From SZUA-430 sp040381215 (GTDB taxonomy: Bacteria > Pseudomonadota > Alphaproteobacteria > Micropepsales > Micropepsaceae), in contig JBEIHO010000009.1 of NCBI GenBank assembly GCA_040381215.1, forward strand, positions 1 through 64,000: a stretch of 64,000 nt of DNA, written 5' to 3'. The notes beneath the pieces are model-generated. The model saw only the letters and a list, made by a program, of their open reading frames with translations, made no database searches and was not told where the DNA came from. Position 1 is the stretch's first letter; each line of letters starts with the position of its first letter. Position numbers and translations under genes: made by a program. Below, piece after piece: positions 8,378 to 17,553 of this stretch.

Positions 8378-9466
8378 CTAGAACAGCGCTGCGATCTGGT
8401 CGTTCGCGGGGCCGCCGTAATCCTCGATGAACACGAGGACCTTGTAGCCGGACGTCATGACGACCTGCCCGTTTTCGTCACGCTGCAGCGCGCCCTTCGT
8501 GCTCATCGTGCCGGTCTGCGGGTCCACCTGGAACTTCGGGACCCGACCCTTGTAGTTCTGCGTGATCAGTTGATAGAGCGTGCGGGCGTTGTCGGTCGCC
8601 ATGCGAATGCAGCCGTGCGACGCGCGGTTGCCCAGCTCCATCTCGCCCTTGGCGTCGGAACCGTGCAGGGCCAGGCCGGAAACGCGACCTTCGATCTGCC
8701 AGTCAAAGAAGATCGCGTAGGGCATCGGCGATTTCCACTGACGCGAGGTGTAGTCCTCGAAGGAACGCCAGCGGTCCAGCTTGAACATGCCTTCCGGCGT
8801 GTTGGTTCCCAACAGGCGGCCCGAGGGAGACATCACCATCTCCTCCTTGCCCGTGGATACTTTCCATGAATGGCGCAGCTGGAAGACGCTGGATCCTTCC
8901 TTGGCCAACACGAACATGTTCTGCGCCCAGGCGCCTTTGTCCGGCGTTGCCTTGCTCACGTAGACCACAAGGTCGAAATACTTCAGGACATCCTTCGACA
9001 CCCGCGCGCGGAGCCTGGCCTCGACGGGCGACAGGTCCATGGGCTCCTGGTCTTCGGCCTGCGTCAGGCGCAACTCCGGAACGATCGGCGCCGTTGCCGG
9101 CGGGGCGCTGGTGGTTGGTGCGACAGGCTTCACTACGCCAGCCATTGCCGGCGCGCCAACGTCCTTGGGCTCGATGACGACGTGGGGGAGTTCGGGCTTC
9201 GCCGGCTCGGCTGCTGGCGCGGGCTTGCGATCAACGCTTGCCGTCTGCGTCGGTGCGGCGGCGGGCGTGCTGGTGGGTTTTGAGGGTTCGAACAGCTTGT
9301 CCAGGGCCGTGTTGCCCTGGGCGACCATGTCATCGAACGCGGGGCGCAGGCGTGCGGCCTCAGCCGTCAGGCGCTGGCCCTGCTCGCCCCTGAGCAGGAC
9401 GAAAGCGCTGACCGCGACACCAGACACAACAAACGCGACGCTGAGTGACCTAAGCCACCAACCCAT
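8378..9466 (-). CDS. L,D-transpeptidase (YkuD fold), membrane-anchored, copy 1
   Basis: 362 residues. These periplasmic enzymes make 3-3 crosslinks in peptidoglycan or attach proteins to it. The ATG at 9466 is preferred over a TTG two codons upstream; GGGG lies before it. A membrane anchor (about residues 8-26) is followed by a Pro/Ala-rich linker to about 115 and then the catalytic domain. The active site is SHGCIR with Cys286, preceded by the conserved His in LHGSDAKGE. A C-terminal module after the YkuD core (GALQRDENGQ to FIEDYGG) is shared with the next gene. The two genes are tandem paralogues on the same strand. Confidence 0.87.
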   Translation of the reverse strand: MGWWLRSLSVAFVVSGVAVSAFVLLRGEQGQRLTAEAARLRPAFDDMVAQGNTALDKLFEPSKPTSTPAAAPTQTASVDRKPAPAAEPAKPELPHVVIEPKDVGAPAMAGVVKPVAPTTSAPPATAPIVPELRLTQAEDQEPMDLSPVEARLRARVSKDVLKYFDLVVYVSKATPDKGAWAQNMFVLAKEGSSVFQLRHSWKVSTGKEEMVMSPSGRLLGTNTPEGMFKLDRWRSFEDYTSRQWKSPMPYAIFFDWQIEGRVSGLALHGSDAKGEMELGNRASHGCIRMATDNARTLYQLITQNYKGRVPKFQVDPQTGTMSTKGALQRDENGQVVMTSGYKVLVFIEDYGGPANDQIAALF

Positions 9467-9591
9467 ACCCAACCCCTATTTGAGAGCGGAGTGTACTTAT
9501 AGTTTGCAGTGCCTCAATATCCCGTTGCGATCCGATTGCTTAACGCGCACCGGTTGCAGCCTTTTTGCAACGCCCTGCCGCGGTGGCCCCG

Positions 9592-10716
9592 TCAGTTGGT
9601 GTAGGCGACCACGGGTCCCGAGATTTCCTCGCGGCCATCAAAGTTTTCCACAAACAGGACGGCACGGTAACCATCCTGGAGCATCATGGCGCCGCTCTGG
9701 TCACGTTGCACCCTGCCCCAGCGGTCGGTCGAGCCCCGTTCGTTAACGGCAAGCACCGGAACCCGCCCGCGGGTCGCAGTCTGGACCTTGAAGAACAGCT
9801 CCTTGGCGTTCTTCGGGGCCAGGCGCACGCAACCGGCCGAGTCGCGTCGGCCCAGGCGGTCGATCTTGGACTGGCCGATCGCCGCGTGGATCGCGAGGCC
9901 CGTCTGTCGACCGTTGTTCATCATGTCGTAGAACATCGCGTAATGCATGGGCGCGTTGTCCCAGCTGCGGGACCAGTAGCGCTTGTGCATGCGGTCGGGA
10001 TCGAGCTGGAAAATGCCCTCGGGGGTGTTGGTGCGCACCCGGCGCTCATTCTTGATCTCGAGCTTTTCGCGGCCGGTCGAAACCTTCCATTCCGCGTAGG
10101 GAATGATGCGGCCGTCGGCGTCGCGCTGGAACACGAACATCTGCTGGGCGAGCGGACCGCGCTTGGCCTTGCTGACATACATGAACAGGTCGAAATAGGG
10201 TTCGATCTCGTCGGGAACCGTTCCGAACAGGCGCTTCTGGGCGATGGAGGCCTTGCCGTTCAAGTCGGCGTCGAGGACGGTGGCGAATTGCGTGGGGGCT
10301 TCAGCGACAGGTTGCGCCGGCGCTGTTTCGCTGGCGGGCGCCACCGCGCGCGGGTCCCAGGACGCAGGAACGTCGCGTGCTGTCAGGGCCGCCTGCGCTG
10401 CGGCAGACAGGTAGACGGAGGCGGCGGGAGCCGCAATCGTGATGGCAGGAAGGCTTCCCATGGCCTCGCTTGGCTGGGCCTGAGGCTCGTTGGCGCGGCG
10501 GACAAGCGGCGTCGGCGCGTGCGAAGCCTGCGCGTCCTGACCGAACGTCTGCTGGCCTTGCACTGCCGAGGGCAGCGCGTCAGGCGCGTAGATGGGAAGC
10601 GCATGCGCCGCCGACTCCGCCTCTGACCGGGCGCGATACGGATCCTGGCTTCCTACACTTCCTGCCGAAAGCAAAACGGCAGCAATACCCAAAGCGAAAG
10701 TCGCTCGACGTGGCAT
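9592..10716 (-). CDS. L,D-transpeptidase (YkuD fold), exported, copy 2
   Basis: 374 residues. A signal peptide or anchor occupies about residues 5-22, followed by a low-complexity Ala/Pro linker and a YkuD catalytic domain. The active-site cysteine is Cys296 in SAGCVR, so the usual SHGC histidine is replaced by alanine; the upstream His is in IHAAIGQ. The extra C-terminal module (GRVQRDQSG to LFVENFDG) matches that of copy 1. It lies 125 bp upstream of copy 1 on the same strand, so the pair probably arose by duplication. Peptidoglycan crosslinking or protein anchoring is inferred from the family, not shown. Confidence 0.84.
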   Translation of the reverse strand: MPRRATFALGIAAVLLSAGSVGSQDPYRARSEAESAAHALPIYAPDALPSAVQGQQTFGQDAQASHAPTPLVRRANEPQAQPSEAMGSLPAITIAAPAASVYLSAAAQAALTARDVPASWDPRAVAPASETAPAQPVAEAPTQFATVLDADLNGKASIAQKRLFGTVPDEIEPYFDLFMYVSKAKRGPLAQQMFVFQRDADGRIIPYAEWKVSTGREKLEIKNERRVRTNTPEGIFQLDPDRMHKRYWSRSWDNAPMHYAMFYDMMNNGRQTGLAIHAAIGQSKIDRLGRRDSAGCVRLAPKNAKELFFKVQTATRGRVPVLAVNERGSTDRWGRVQRDQSGAMMLQDGYRAVLFVENFDGREEISGPVVAYTN

Positions 10717-11142
10717 GACAGCCCCCAGATCGACTTCCCCGCACCGGTTCTGATCCCCATCAGCCGGCCCCTTCCATGGGTCGAGAACTGGAACAAAACT
10801 GTGTGTGTTTCAACTACCCAAAAGAGTAACGGTGACGCGTTACCCGCAGGCTCGATCAACCCGTCGTAGTGCACGTCGTGCACACGAAAAAATTGCGGCT
10901 GGTGCCGTGCATCCCCTGCCCGGCGAGACATCGCAACCGATGCGGACTTGTCCCCAGAGCGTGAGGAACCGAAGTTGAAAAAAACATCTCCGAGGGGAAT
11001 TGCGCGGGGTGTCTCTACCCACGTCCAGATTGTGGCGAGCCAGCGCTGCGCCTGCGCGGGGAAAGGAGTCCGCCCCCTGCCCACACAACTCTCCGTATCC
11101 GTGTCAACTTGCCGCGCCTGAGCAGCCGATTTGCCCCCTGCC
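10717..11142. other. 426-bp intergenic region between metG and an L,D-transpeptidase
   Basis: No convincing gene. It is the upstream region of the leftward transpeptidase gene and the downstream region of metG. I see one inverted repeat, GTAACG-6nt-CGTTAC (10826-10843), about 110 bp before the transpeptidase start, and GTGCAC-GTC-GTGCAC (10868-10882). No U-tract terminator is visible after metG. Short open frames here have atypical composition and no recognisable domain. Confidence 0.6.
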
Positions 11143-12894
11143 TCAAGCGACAGGGGCACCGCCGAACCTGGCTTCCCAGGCCTGCACCTGCTCGGGAAGG
11201 ATCTTCGCGAACATGACGTCAGGGATGTCAAAAACGTGCCCTGGCTGCAGCGCATCCAGCTCCGCTGAAATGCGCCCCCGGGGCCAGGACAGGGTGGATG
11301 CATCCAGGCGCAAGCCCTTTGCCATGGCCTGGGCCGCGAAGGGGATGATCGGCGCCGAGAGAATGGCAAAGAGGCGGATCAGGTTGATGGCAACGCGCAC
11401 GCTCAGGGCTGCGGCGTCCCGGTCCGTGCGGATGGCCGTCCAGGGTGCGGCGTCGGCGAGGTACTCGTTGCCCAGCACCCACATCGCGCGAAGCTCTGCA
11501 GCGGCCTTTCGCAACTGGATCTCGTCCATGAAGGCCGTATAGAGGCCGAAGCGCCGCTCGAGCTCGGCGGCCAGCCGTTCCTCGCGCTCGCCCGGGGTAC
11601 CGCCCTCGGGAATGGCGTTGGCGAATTTGGACTGCGTGAACTTCAGCGTGCGATTGACGAAATTACCGAGAACGTCGGCGAGATCCTTGTTCACGGTGTC
11701 TGCGAAGTGCTGCCAGGTGAACGAGGTGTCCGCGCTTTCTGGCGCGTTCGCCGTGAGATACCAGCGCCAGAAGTCGGCGGGCAGGATTTCCAGCGCCGTG
11801 TCCATGAACACGCCGCGCTTCTGGCTGGTCGAGAACTTGCCGTTGTAATAGTTGAGCCAATTGAAGCCCTTGATCTGGTCGACAAGCTTCCACGGCTCGC
11901 CGGACCCCAGGATGGTCACCGGGAACCCGACGGTGTGGAAAGGAACGTTGTCCTTGCCCATGAACTGGACGTAGTGGACGTTTTCCTTGACCTCGGGTCC
12001 GAACCACCAAGATTTCCAATCGCGGCCGGGTTGTGCGTCGGCCCACTCGGCGGTGGCGCCGATATACTCGATCGGCGCGTCGAACCAGACATAGAACACC
12101 TTGCCCTTCAGGCCCTCGACATCGGGCTTGAGCCCGTCGGGGTTCGGGCCCCATTCCGCGGCATTGACGGGCACGCCCCAGGTCAGGTCGCGGGTGATGC
12201 CGCGGTCCTGCAGGCCTTCGTCGAGCCACTTGAAGGCGATTGAGGTCACCAGCTGAGACCAATCACTGCGTGCAGAAATCCACGCGCGCAACTGATCGGA
12301 GAATTGAGACTGTTTCAGGAACAGGTGCTTGGAGCCGCGAAACTCGATGTCCGTCGAGCCTGAAATCGACGAGCGCGGGGACTTCAGGTCGGCAGGGTCG
12401 AGCACGCGCGTGCAGCTTTCGCACTGGTCGCCGGTGGCGCGCTCGTAACCGCAATGGGGACAGGTTCCCACGACGTAGCGGTCGGGCAGGAAGCGGTTTT
12501 CGGCGCGCGAGAATACCTGGGTCGTCGTGCGCTCCTCGATGAAGCCCCGCTCCCAGAGGAGCCTCGCGAAATGCTGCGTCAGGCGCCGGTTCTGGGCCGA
12601 GGACGAGCGACCGAAATGATCAAACGAAAGTCCGAACCCGTCCGAGAGCTGCTTCTGGACGGCCCACCATTTCTCGCAATATTGATCGACAGGCAGACCC
12701 TCTGCCAGTGCCGCCAGCTCGGCCGGGGTGCCATGCTCGTCGGTGGCGCAGATGTAGAGCACCTCACGGCCGCGGCTGCGCTGGAAGCGGGCATGGACGT
12801 CGGCAGGCAGCATGGATCCTGCGAGGTTTCCCAGGTGCTTGATGCCGTTGATGTAGGGAAGCGCACTGGTAATCAGGATCCGGGACTTGGTCAT
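11143..12894 (-). CDS. metG: Methionyl-tRNA synthetase
   Basis: 583 residues. Charges tRNA-Met with methionine. The ATG at 12894 is preceded by AGGAGA. The Rossmann catalytic domain begins with ITSALPYINGIKHLGN, giving the class-I HIGH equivalent HLGN (20-23). A zinc knuckle with Cys145, Cys148, Cys158 and Cys161 is inserted in the connective-peptide region. The KMSKS loop is degenerate, FSTSQKRG, near residue 355-362. An anticodon-binding helical domain ends the protein; the C-terminal EMAP/tRNA-binding domain of longer forms is absent. The gene diverges from purM. Confidence 0.97.
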   Translation of the reverse strand: MTKSRILITSALPYINGIKHLGNLAGSMLPADVHARFQRSRGREVLYICATDEHGTPAELAALAEGLPVDQYCEKWWAVQKQLSDGFGLSFDHFGRSSSAQNRRLTQHFARLLWERGFIEERTTTQVFSRAENRFLPDRYVVGTCPHCGYERATGDQCESCTRVLDPADLKSPRSSISGSTDIEFRGSKHLFLKQSQFSDQLRAWISARSDWSQLVTSIAFKWLDEGLQDRGITRDLTWGVPVNAAEWGPNPDGLKPDVEGLKGKVFYVWFDAPIEYIGATAEWADAQPGRDWKSWWFGPEVKENVHYVQFMGKDNVPFHTVGFPVTILGSGEPWKLVDQIKGFNWLNYYNGKFSTSQKRGVFMDTALEILPADFWRWYLTANAPESADTSFTWQHFADTVNKDLADVLGNFVNRTLKFTQSKFANAIPEGGTPGEREERLAAELERRFGLYTAFMDEIQLRKAAAELRAMWVLGNEYLADAAPWTAIRTDRDAAALSVRVAINLIRLFAILSAPIIPFAAQAMAKGLRLDASTLSWPRGRISAELDALQPGHVFDIPDVMFAKILPEQVQAWEARFGGAPVA

Positions 12895-13047
12895 GGTGTC
12901 TCTCCTGGCGCGACCGGATAGATGAACCCGGCGCATTGGGGAGGCGGACCATATAGGAGCGGCTTTCTGTGATCAAAGAGGGGCGCCGGCTTGGCGACCG
13001 GGGGCGGTTCTGCAATAAACCGCCGGAAATTGCAGGCGGACCCCTCC

Positions 13048-14112
13048 ATGAGCACACCCAAGAACGGACTGACCTATGCGCAAGCCGGCGTCGATATTGA
13101 CGCAGGCGACGCACTGGTCGAGGCCATCAAGCCGCTGGCACGCGCGACGGCCCGTCCGGGCGCGGATGCGTCGCTTGGCGGTTTCGGCGGCCTGTTCGAC
13201 CTGAAGGCGGCGGGCTTCAAGGATCCGCTTCTGGTGGCCGGCACGGATGGCGTGGGCACCAAGCTCAAGGTCGCCATCGAATCGGGGATCCATGACACGG
13301 TGGGCATCGACCTCGTGGCGATGTCGGTCAACGACATCGTGGTGCAGGGGGCAGAGCCCCTGCTCTTCCTCGATTATTTTGCAACCGGCAGGCTTGATGT
13401 CACGGTCGGAACGGCCGTGGTCAAGGGCGTGGCCGAGGGGTGCCTTCAGGCCGGCTGTGCGCTGGTGGGCGGCGAGACGGCGGAAATGCCCGGCATGTAT
13501 GCGCGCGGGGACTATGACCTCGCAGGCTTTGCGATCGGCGCCGTCGAACGCGATCAGGTCCTGCCGCGGCGGGACATGGCCGCGGGCGACGTGATCCTGG
13601 GCCTGGCGTCCTCGGGCATCCACTCGAATGGCTATTCGCTGGTCCGGCGCATCGTTGCAAACCAGGGCCTTGGCTATGACAGCCCCGCGCCGTTTGCGCC
13701 GGGTGTTTCACTGGGGCGCGCCTTGCTGGCCCCTACGCGCATCTACGTGAAGAGCGCGCTGGCGGCGATCCGGCAGGGCGGCGTCAAGGGATTGGCCCAC
13801 ATCACGGGCGGCGGGCTTACCGAGAACTGCCCCCGCGTGCTGCCTGATGACCTGGACCTGGCGATCGACCTGGGCTCGTGGACGCTGCCGCCAGTGTTCC
13901 AGTGGCTCGCGCGCGCGGGAGGGGTCGAAGAGAAGGAAATGCTTCGAACCTTCAATTGCGGCATCGGGATGATTGCCATTGTCGGCCCGCAAGATGCTGA
14001 CCGCACCGCTGCCGCGTTCGCGGCGGCTGGTGAGCAGGTGTTCCGCTTGGGTGAGCTGGTTGCGGGAAAGGGTGAGCCGCGCGTTCGCTACTCCGGCCGT
14101 ACCGTTCTCTGA
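13048..14112 (+). CDS. purM: Phosphoribosylformylglycinamidine cyclo-ligase (AIR synthetase)
   Basis: 354 residues. Converts FGAM to AIR with ATP in step 5 of de novo purine synthesis. The ATG at 13048 starts the conserved LTYAQAGVDIDAGDALVE N terminus. The AIRS-fold signatures follow: GTDGVGTKLK, MSVNDIVVQGAEPLLFLDY, GGETAEMPGMY and, late, HITGGGLTENCPR. The gene forms a two-gene purine operon with purN, which starts 7 nt downstream. No PurR box or riboswitch is obvious in the 153-bp region shared with metG. Confidence 0.97.
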   Translation: MSTPKNGLTYAQAGVDIDAGDALVEAIKPLARATARPGADASLGGFGGLFDLKAAGFKDPLLVAGTDGVGTKLKVAIESGIHDTVGIDLVAMSVNDIVVQGAEPLLFLDYFATGRLDVTVGTAVVKGVAEGCLQAGCALVGGETAEMPGMYARGDYDLAGFAIGAVERDQVLPRRDMAAGDVILGLASSGIHSNGYSLVRRIVANQGLGYDSPAPFAPGVSLGRALLAPTRIYVKSALAAIRQGGVKGLAHITGGGLTENCPRVLPDDLDLAIDLGSWTLPPVFQWLARAGGVEEKEMLRTFNCGIGMIAIVGPQDADRTAAAFAAAGEQVFRLGELVAGKGEPRVRYSGRTVL

Positions 14113-14119
14113 TCGCGCC

Positions 14120-14701
14120 ATGACGCGCAAGCGGGTCGGCATTCTCATATCGGGTCGCGGCAGCAACATGCGCGCCCTGATCGAGGCTGCGCAGGCGCCC
14201 GACTATCCCGCGGAGATCGCGCTGGTCCTGTCCAGCCGCGCGGATGCGGGCGGGCTTGCGGTCGCGACGTCGCTGGGCATTGCGACGGCTGTCGTCGACC
14301 AGGTGCGTTTCGGCCGGGATCGGGAGGCGTTCGATGCAGAGCTTCATCGCGAACTGGACAAGGCACGCATCGCGTTTATTTGCCTGGCCGGCTTCATGCG
14401 GATCCTGACGCCAGCCTTTGTTCGCCAATGGGAGGGGCGGATCATCAACGTCCACCCCTCGCTGCTGCCGGCCTTTCGCGGGTTGCATCCGCAGAAACAG
14501 GCGCTGGAGGCCGGGGTCTCGGAGGCAGGCTGCACGGTGCACCATGTGGTTCCCGAGCTCGATGCCGGACCGATCATCATGCAGGCCCGCGTGCCCGTGC
14601 TTGCAGGGGACAGTGTCGAGAGCCTGAGCCAGCGCATTCTCGCAGCCGAGCACGTGACCTATCCGCTGGCGCTACGCCAGGCGCTTGCCCAGATCCCGTA
14701 G
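14120..14701 (+). CDS. purN: Phosphoribosylglycinamide formyltransferase (GART)
   Basis: 193 residues. Transfers formyl from 10-formyl-THF to GAR, the third step of purine synthesis, using the product of Fhs or of FolD. N terminus VGILISGRGSNMRAL is the phosphoribosyl-binding loop. The catalytic triad of the formyltransferase fold is present: Asn110 and His112 in INVHPSLLPAF and Asp148 in PELDAGP. It starts 7 nt after purM. Its 3' end overlaps the convergent oxidoreductase gene by 30 bp (14672-14701). Confidence 0.96.
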   Translation: MTRKRVGILISGRGSNMRALIEAAQAPDYPAEIALVLSSRADAGGLAVATSLGIATAVVDQVRFGRDREAFDAELHRELDKARIAFICLAGFMRILTPAFVRQWEGRIINVHPSLLPAFRGLHPQKQALEAGVSEAGCTVHHVVPELDAGPIIMQARVPVLAGDSVESLSQRILAAEHVTYPLALRQALAQIP

Positions 14702-16270
14702 CACTTCGCGGGCGGCGTTGTGACCGGGCGCGCCGGTGACGCCGCCGCCGGGGTGTGTTCCCGAACCGCACATGTAAAGGCCCTTCACGGGCGCGCGGTA
14801 GTTGCCATGGCCCAGCACGGGCCTCGCCGAGAAAAGCTGATCAAGCGACAATGCGCCGTGCATGATGTCGCCGCCCACCAGGCCAAAGACATCCTCCAGG
14901 TCCTGCGGCGTCAGCGCCTGGTAGCCGAGGACAGACTGCGCGAAGCCCGGCGCAAAACGATCGACGGTTGCGATCATGTGGCGGGCCACTTCGTCGCGAT
15001 GGTCGGCCCACGAACGGCCTTGCCCCAGGGTGGGCGCCACGTGCTGGCAGAAGAGGCTCGCCACATGCTGCCCCTGCGGGGCGAGGCTGTCGTCGAGGGT
15101 CGAGGGGATCAGCATCTCGACGATCGGCTCGCGCGACCATCCCTGCTCACGCGCGTCCTGGTAGGCCTTGTCGAGATAGCGCAGGCTGGGCCCGATCACG
15201 ATGCCGGCCGTCATGTGCGGACCGTTTTCGGGCAAGCATGAGAAACGCGGCAACTCCGACAGCGCGACGTTCATGCGGAAGGTGCCAGAGCCACATCTGT
15301 AGCCGCGTATGCGCTCGCTGAAGTCGGACGGCAGCACGGCCGGGTCCACAAGCTTCGTGAACAGCAGCTTGGGGTTCAGGTTCGATATGACCGTCGATGC
15401 CTCAAAGCGCTCGCCGTTGTCGGTAACGACACCGGTCACCTTGCCCTGCGACACCAGCACCTCGCGCACGCCGGCGTTCAGCCTGATGTCGACGCCCTTT
15501 TCTGACGCGGCCCTGGCCATGGCTTGCGTGATGGCGCCCATGCCGCCCATCGCGTGACCCCAGTCGCCGCGCACGCCGTTCACTTCGCCGAACAGGTGGT
15601 GCAGCAGCACATAGGCCGTACCGGGCGCGTAAGGTGTCGCGTAGTTGCCGACGATGCCGTCAAAGCCGAAGATGGCCTTGATCGGGTCACTCTCGAACCA
15701 GCCGTCAAGATAGTCGCCGGCCGAACGGGTGAAGATGGCGAGCAGGTCGCGACGCAGCTGCATGGGCATGTCGGCCAGCCGCGTGCCGAGAGACGCGGAC
15801 TTCAGCAATTCAGGGATTGCTGCAAACCATCCGCCCTCGACCACGTTGGGTGGCGACATCAGCACGAGATCGCGCAAGACGTCCGCCAATACCCCGGTGC
15901 GTTCGTAGTAGTTGTCCAGGGCCTCGGCATCGCGGGCGGAGAACCTTGCCACTTCCTGCCTGGTGCCGCCGGCCCCCAGCTTCAGGTAGTTGCGATCGTC
16001 CAGCGGCAGGAAATTCGTGAGCTTGCGATGAACGACTTTCAGGCCATGGCGCGCCAGTTCGAGGTCGGCAATGACCTTGGGGTTCAGAAGGCTGACCGTG
16101 TAGCTGGCGACTGAGTTGCGAAAGCCGGGATGGAATTCCTCCGTCACGGCGGCTCCACCCACGACGTGGCGGCGCTCAAGCACCGTCACCTTGAGACCTG
16201 CGCGCGCCAGGTAGAATGCGCATACGAGGCCATTGTGGCCGCCACCGATGATCAGAACGTCCTGTGTCAT
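14672..16270 (-). CDS. FAD-dependent oxidoreductase, phytoene-dehydrogenase-related (PYROXD2-like)
   Basis: 532 residues. The N terminus carries the dinucleotide-binding motif IGGGHNGL (8-15), with ERR ending the second strand, and then VGGAAVTEEFHPGF, typical of the carotenoid desaturase/isomerase-like flavoproteins. The C-terminal FAD segment is YMCGSGTHPGGGVTGAPGHN. In animals the closest family is PYROXD2; bacterial members are of unknown substrate. No carotenoid genes are nearby, so a role in carotenoid synthesis is unlikely. The start has AAGGAG upstream. Its 3' end overlaps purN. Confidence 0.85.
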   Translation of the reverse strand: MTQDVLIIGGGHNGLVCAFYLARAGLKVTVLERRHVVGGAAVTEEFHPGFRNSVASYTVSLLNPKVIADLELARHGLKVVHRKLTNFLPLDDRNYLKLGAGGTRQEVARFSARDAEALDNYYERTGVLADVLRDLVLMSPPNVVEGGWFAAIPELLKSASLGTRLADMPMQLRRDLLAIFTRSAGDYLDGWFESDPIKAIFGFDGIVGNYATPYAPGTAYVLLHHLFGEVNGVRGDWGHAMGGMGAITQAMARAASEKGVDIRLNAGVREVLVSQGKVTGVVTDNGERFEASTVISNLNPKLLFTKLVDPAVLPSDFSERIRGYRCGSGTFRMNVALSELPRFSCLPENGPHMTAGIVIGPSLRYLDKAYQDAREQGWSREPIVEMLIPSTLDDSLAPQGQHVASLFCQHVAPTLGQGRSWADHRDEVARHMIATVDRFAPGFAQSVLGYQALTPQDLEDVFGLVGGDIMHGALSLDQLFSARPVLGHGNYRAPVKGLYMCGSGTHPGGGVTGAPGHNAAREVLRDLGKRLA

Positions 16271-16443
16271 GGGCCCGATGCTCCTTGCCTCGCCCGCAGG
16301 CGGCTTTGACGTTTGTCACCGAAACGGGACTGGGGGGCAAGACATTCCGGCGCGGGAGCGGTGCCGGCAGGCTGGCCAAATTTACCACGAGGATGTAAGT
16401 CCTCGGCGTTTCCTGGAGTTTCAGGGACGGTGAAGGAGAAAGC

Positions 16444-17472
16444 ATGAGCGAACTTGTCCTTGTCACAGGTGGATCGGGGTTCATCGGTGCCCACACGATT
16501 GTGCAACTGATCCAGTCGGGCGCGCGCGTCCGCGCCACATTGCGCACACCTTCGCGCGAGGGTGAGGTTCGCGACATGATTGCCGCCGGTGGCGTGCAGG
16601 CCGGTGACCGGCTCAGCTTCGTCAAGGCAGACCTGATGTCGGATGATGGCTGGTCCGATGCCGCCAAGGGATGCGATTACGTCCTGCATGTGGCTTCACC
16701 CTTCCCGTCCGCCCTGCCCAAGGACGAGAACGACCTGATCATTCCTGCGCGGGAAGGGACGCTGCGGGCCTTGAAGGCGGCAAAGTCGGCAGGCGTGAAG
16801 CGAACTGTCGTTACCTCATCCTTCGCGGCCGTCGCCTATGGGCACGAGGCCAATCCGTCCCAGCCCTTCAACGAGGAAAGATGGACCGACCCCAAGGCTC
16901 CTGATGCCAGCGCCTATATCAAGTCGAAGGCGATTGCCGAGAAGGCGGCGTGGGATTTTGCCAGACAGGAAGGATTGGAAATCTCGGTCGTCAATCCGGT
17001 CGCGGTTCTCGGCCCCCTGTTGGGCCGGGACTTCTCGACATCCATCGAGTTGGTGAAGATCCTGCTCGAGGGCAAGATGCCCGGGTGCCCGAAGATCGGC
17101 TTTCCCCTGATCGACGTTCGCGACGTCGCCAGCCTTCACCTGCTTGCCATGCGCCACCCTGCGGCAGCCGGGCAGCGCTTCATCGCCAGCAATGAGGGCT
17201 TCTCGTGGCTGGTCGACATGGCGCGCATCCTGAGAGAGCGCCTGGGACCGGAGGCGCGCAAGGTACCGACCCGTACCCTGCCGAACTGGCTGGTGCGCCT
17301 GTTCGGCATGATGGATCCCCTCGTGGCGCAGATCGTTCCAGAGCTTGGGCGCGTGCGGCCGGCGACAGGCGCCAAGGCCGTCAGATTGCTGGGTTGGACG
17401 CGGATCAGCAATGATGAGGCGATCGAAGCATCGGCGCGCAGCCTCATTGACCTGGGCATCGTGAAACCCTGA
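16444..17472 (+). CDS. Extended short-chain dehydrogenase, dihydroflavonol-reductase/aldehyde-reductase-like
   Basis: 342 residues, with AAGGAG directly upstream. The NAD(P)-binding glycine motif is TGGSGFIGAH (8-17). The downstream segments VLHVASPFP, TSSFAAVAYG and a tyrosine-lysine pair in AYIKSKAIAEKAAW match the dihydroflavonol-4-reductase-like branch of extended SDRs. Bacterial members usually reduce aldehydes or ketones; the substrate here is unknown. It diverges from the FAD oxidoreductase and lies 81 bp upstream of a formyltransferase-like gene on the same strand. Confidence 0.85.
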   Translation: MSELVLVTGGSGFIGAHTIVQLIQSGARVRATLRTPSREGEVRDMIAAGGVQAGDRLSFVKADLMSDDGWSDAAKGCDYVLHVASPFPSALPKDENDLIIPAREGTLRALKAAKSAGVKRTVVTSSFAAVAYGHEANPSQPFNEERWTDPKAPDASAYIKSKAIAEKAAWDFARQEGLEISVVNPVAVLGPLLGRDFSTSIELVKILLEGKMPGCPKIGFPLIDVRDVASLHLLAMRHPAAAGQRFIASNEGFSWLVDMARILRERLGPEARKVPTRTLPNWLVRLFGMMDPLVAQIVPELGRVRPATGAKAVRLLGWTRISNDEAIEASARSLIDLGIVKP

Positions 17473-17553
17473 CGTCCCGGTGACGGATCCATCGCAAGGT
17501 ATGACAGCGTGCCGGGCTGGTCATTCGGCTTGGGCTGATGCCAAGATGGCGTC

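Noticed and set aside
11133..11157. Hairpin at the metG stop codon as a terminator
   Set aside because: The stem (GCCCCTG with CAGGGGGC) has a bulge, contains the stop codon in its loop and lacks a T tract.
10653..11369. 238-codon leftward frame spanning the metG/transpeptidase gap
   Set aside because: Overlaps both flanking genes, has low-complexity Arg/Ser/Pro composition and no family features.
13048..14701. Riboswitch upstream of purM or metG
   Set aside because: The 153-bp divergent region shows no recognisable purine, SAM or other riboswitch core.
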